NCBI RefSeq assembly: GCF_028389875.1
Contig: NC_084666.1
Location: 26,816,308-26,880,307, forward strand
Direction: 5' to 3'
Length of the DNA: 64,000 bases
From: Rhea pennata
Lineage: Eukaryota > Chordata > Aves > Rheiformes > Rheidae
A program made the translations under genes and the position numbers. Each line of letters begins with the position of its first letter. Positions within the stretch are counted from its first letter, which is position 1. Positions 61,998 to 64,000 of the stretch are shown piece after piece. The notes below the pieces were generated by a model. That model was not told the origin of the DNA, did no database searches, and saw only the letters and a program-made list of their open reading frames with translations.

Positions 61998-64000
61998 AAA
62001 ACAAGTATTGTTTTCAAGTGAGACACTGCTATCATATCTTTAGGATTCTGAAGACTTTCATAGAACACATGGCTTTGTGTACGTGAGTAAAATGTTCTTT
62101 GGCATCAGATGGGCCATTTACTAAGGTGTAAGGAACTAGGATTGAAGAGGTTTGCCCTGCCATCTGTCATGCTGTCATTTTCAATAAATGCTATGTCACT
62201 GAGATGTCACTACAGCACAGACATTGGCTGGAAGTGGGATGCAAGCATTGTCCTAGGAAGGTATTTCTGATTTTTTTAAAAAAGTGTGATATTTAAAACA
62301 AAGAGAATGTTTCCTTTCACAGTTGTAGGAGAGAAAAATGGCCAGCACCGAGAACTTCTGTGGAAGCTACATATTGGCCAATAAGCAACTAGAAATCTTG
62401 AGCCAGTTGCAGAGCTTACAATATTTCCATGTATGTGACCCGTGACAGAAGCTGAGTAGTCCTTAGAGGTTATCAGCATATTGACAGATATTTGGGTGTT
62501 TACATATGCTCCTACCTGTGAATGCCATAGTCTAGTGAAAACAGTCTCATAATCATGTATCACTGTTTCTGCTGCTTTACAGGTAGGTGGCCAGAGAGTT
62601 CAAGATACTCTGTTGCAGGAGGGTTTACCCTTAAAGGAACTTATTCAAAATCCTTGAAGCTATGGATCAGTTTGTGCCAGTGCTTTCTTCAGCATGTGTT
62701 AGAGAAGCAGCAGAAATTCCAAGAGTGGCTCTATGTTTGTATGTGTTTATGAACCCTGGAAAACTGGCAAGATTACAGCAAAGAAAACAAGAGGAAACTG
62801 CAGGCCGTTCCTCTTAAACTCATGTGGACGTAAATGACCTGGGCAAGGCGGTTCAGGGTTTCCATGAAGATTTGACCTGATGTGCCTGAGTTGGAATTCA
62901 AGTAAAGTATATATTTTGAGGTGATCTCACAGCAATATTCTGTGCTTCTTTATACAACTGGGCAAAATTACACTAGCATTGCCATAGCTAATCACTTTGT
63001 AGTGAGCCTCTAAAGGAATTTTTTGTGCTTTTGCTCTACTTTTTAATGCCAATCAAGAGTCCATCAGCAATGCAAGCACACAGACACACATGTTCAGCAA
63101 ACTGGGCACTTGGGAGACTTAACTTGAGAATGATGACTTTCTGGCTTACAAACAAATTTAGCCAGAAAATGAACACCAAGGAATGAGAAAATATTGTGGT
63201 CTGTGATTCTCAGGAACCTGAACAAGAATAGCAGAGGTTGTCTGGGTTGTTCTTGTGAGTTTAGATGTCTGTATTCCCTGTAAATGCTTTTTCTGTCCAT
63301 GTTTTTTGTATGATCTCTTTGTGCAAACTCGATATATGAAAGGTATGCATCTTTCTCTACGAATACTTTTTTAGTCCGCTGTTTTCTGCTAGTGCTAGCT
63401 TATATAACTTGCAGTATGATGAGAATCCCTTGAGATATCAGCAACCCAACCATGAAATCCAAAATCTTTTGACCATTTTTCAAGGAAGCGCTTGTTTTCT
63501 TCCTGTGCTATTGTATCATACTGTCCTTTCCCCTCTGTTTGATTTCATTGAAACTATTCAGTCATAAGAACAAACACATAATGTATCTGATAAAGTATTT
63601 TTATAGTCATTGATAAAAATGATGGAATTGTTGACAATTCTGCTACTGTCTCTGCCACTTACCTCATGTTTCGTACCAAGACAAGTTTGGATCTCTTTGA
63701 CCTGGATGGGATATTCTGGAAAATGTGGGAATCTGATGGTACTGTTAGGCTTTCTTGTCCAAAAATGCAAAGTATTGAATAGCACACTGTAGCATATGAC
63801 TAACAGGAGGCAAGTGACTTGCGTTCTACCATATTTTACCTCCAGGTACAAAACACAGCCAGGTCAGGGTTTCAGTTTTCTTCATTTTATTTTATTTTAT
63901 TTTTGGAGAAAATAGAGGAAGTAGTTCTGGGTTTTTAGTTTTGTTTTCAGGAACTATCCAGGGCTTGAATAGGCTAGAAGTGGATGTGGTATCACAAGGC

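Larger units (their letters stand above)
55321..64000. other. Intergenic DNA, no confident gene
   Basis: No coding exon, RNA gene or transposon was recognised. Contents are simple repeats: (TTTC)n at 55440, poly(T) near 56939, poly(A) at 59656, (TA)n at 60058, (GTT)n near 61575 and poly(T) at 61964. In human the equivalent flank of GNPDA2 is a large gene-poor interval. Confidence 0.6.

Noticed and set aside
1..64000. Bacterial-type systems, CRISPR arrays or phage elements
   Set aside because: The window has spliced vertebrate genes, CR1 LINEs and CpG islands; no regularly spaced repeats or operon-like gene runs are present.

Overview
This is a vertebrate nuclear window from a bird, most likely a passerine. 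It holds two convergent multi-exon genes in AT-rich, intron-rich DNA with CpG-island promoters. The avian call rests on repeated CR1 LINE fragments ending in the typical ATTCTATGATT 3' tail. The passerine call rests on one composite SINE (20871-21005), a tRNA-Ile-like head joined to a CR1 3' tail, which resembles the SINE type known from songbirds. All protein calls come from reading exons, splice sites and family motifs by eye; no database search was run.

Layout. 1-13.88 kb is mostly non-coding: an old CR1 relic (5.98-6.72 kb), a younger CR1 3' end (11.76-11.98 kb), and a degraded CR1 (12.09-13.42 kb) split by a 427-bp solo LTR that still has its 5-bp target duplication. At 13.9-14.3 kb a CpG island carries the GUF1 promoter and first exon. 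GUF1 (+ strand, 14145-35856, 17 coding exons, 660 aa) encodes the mitochondrial EF4/LepA-type translational GTPase. Its introns hold a reverse-oriented CR1 (16.76-17.57 kb) and the tRNA/CR1 SINE. The 5.35 kb between the GUF1 and GNPDA2 stop codons carries both 3' UTRs. GNPDA2 (- strand, coding 46751-41211, 6 coding exons, 275 aa) encodes glucosamine-6-phosphate deaminase 2. Its untranslated first exon lies in a CpG island at 48.1-48.47 kb. The remaining 15.5 kb has no recognisable gene, only a CR1 fragment, microsatellites and a small isolated CpG islet at 55.13-55.32 kb with a CTCF-like site.

Function and context. The two genes are neighbours in the same convergent order in human (4p12: YIPF7-GUF1-GNPDA2), so this is conserved synteny rather than a functional cluster. 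GUF1 acts in mitochondrial translation and GNPDA2 in cytosolic amino-sugar catabolism. I could not find YIPF7, the expected left neighbour, in the 14 kb available. The most checkable oddities are a GC-AG intron in GNPDA2, a short upstream ORF in the GUF1 leader, the SINE, the solo LTR with an internal 40-bp duplication, and the CpG islet. I saw no clear sign of a wholly new biological system.
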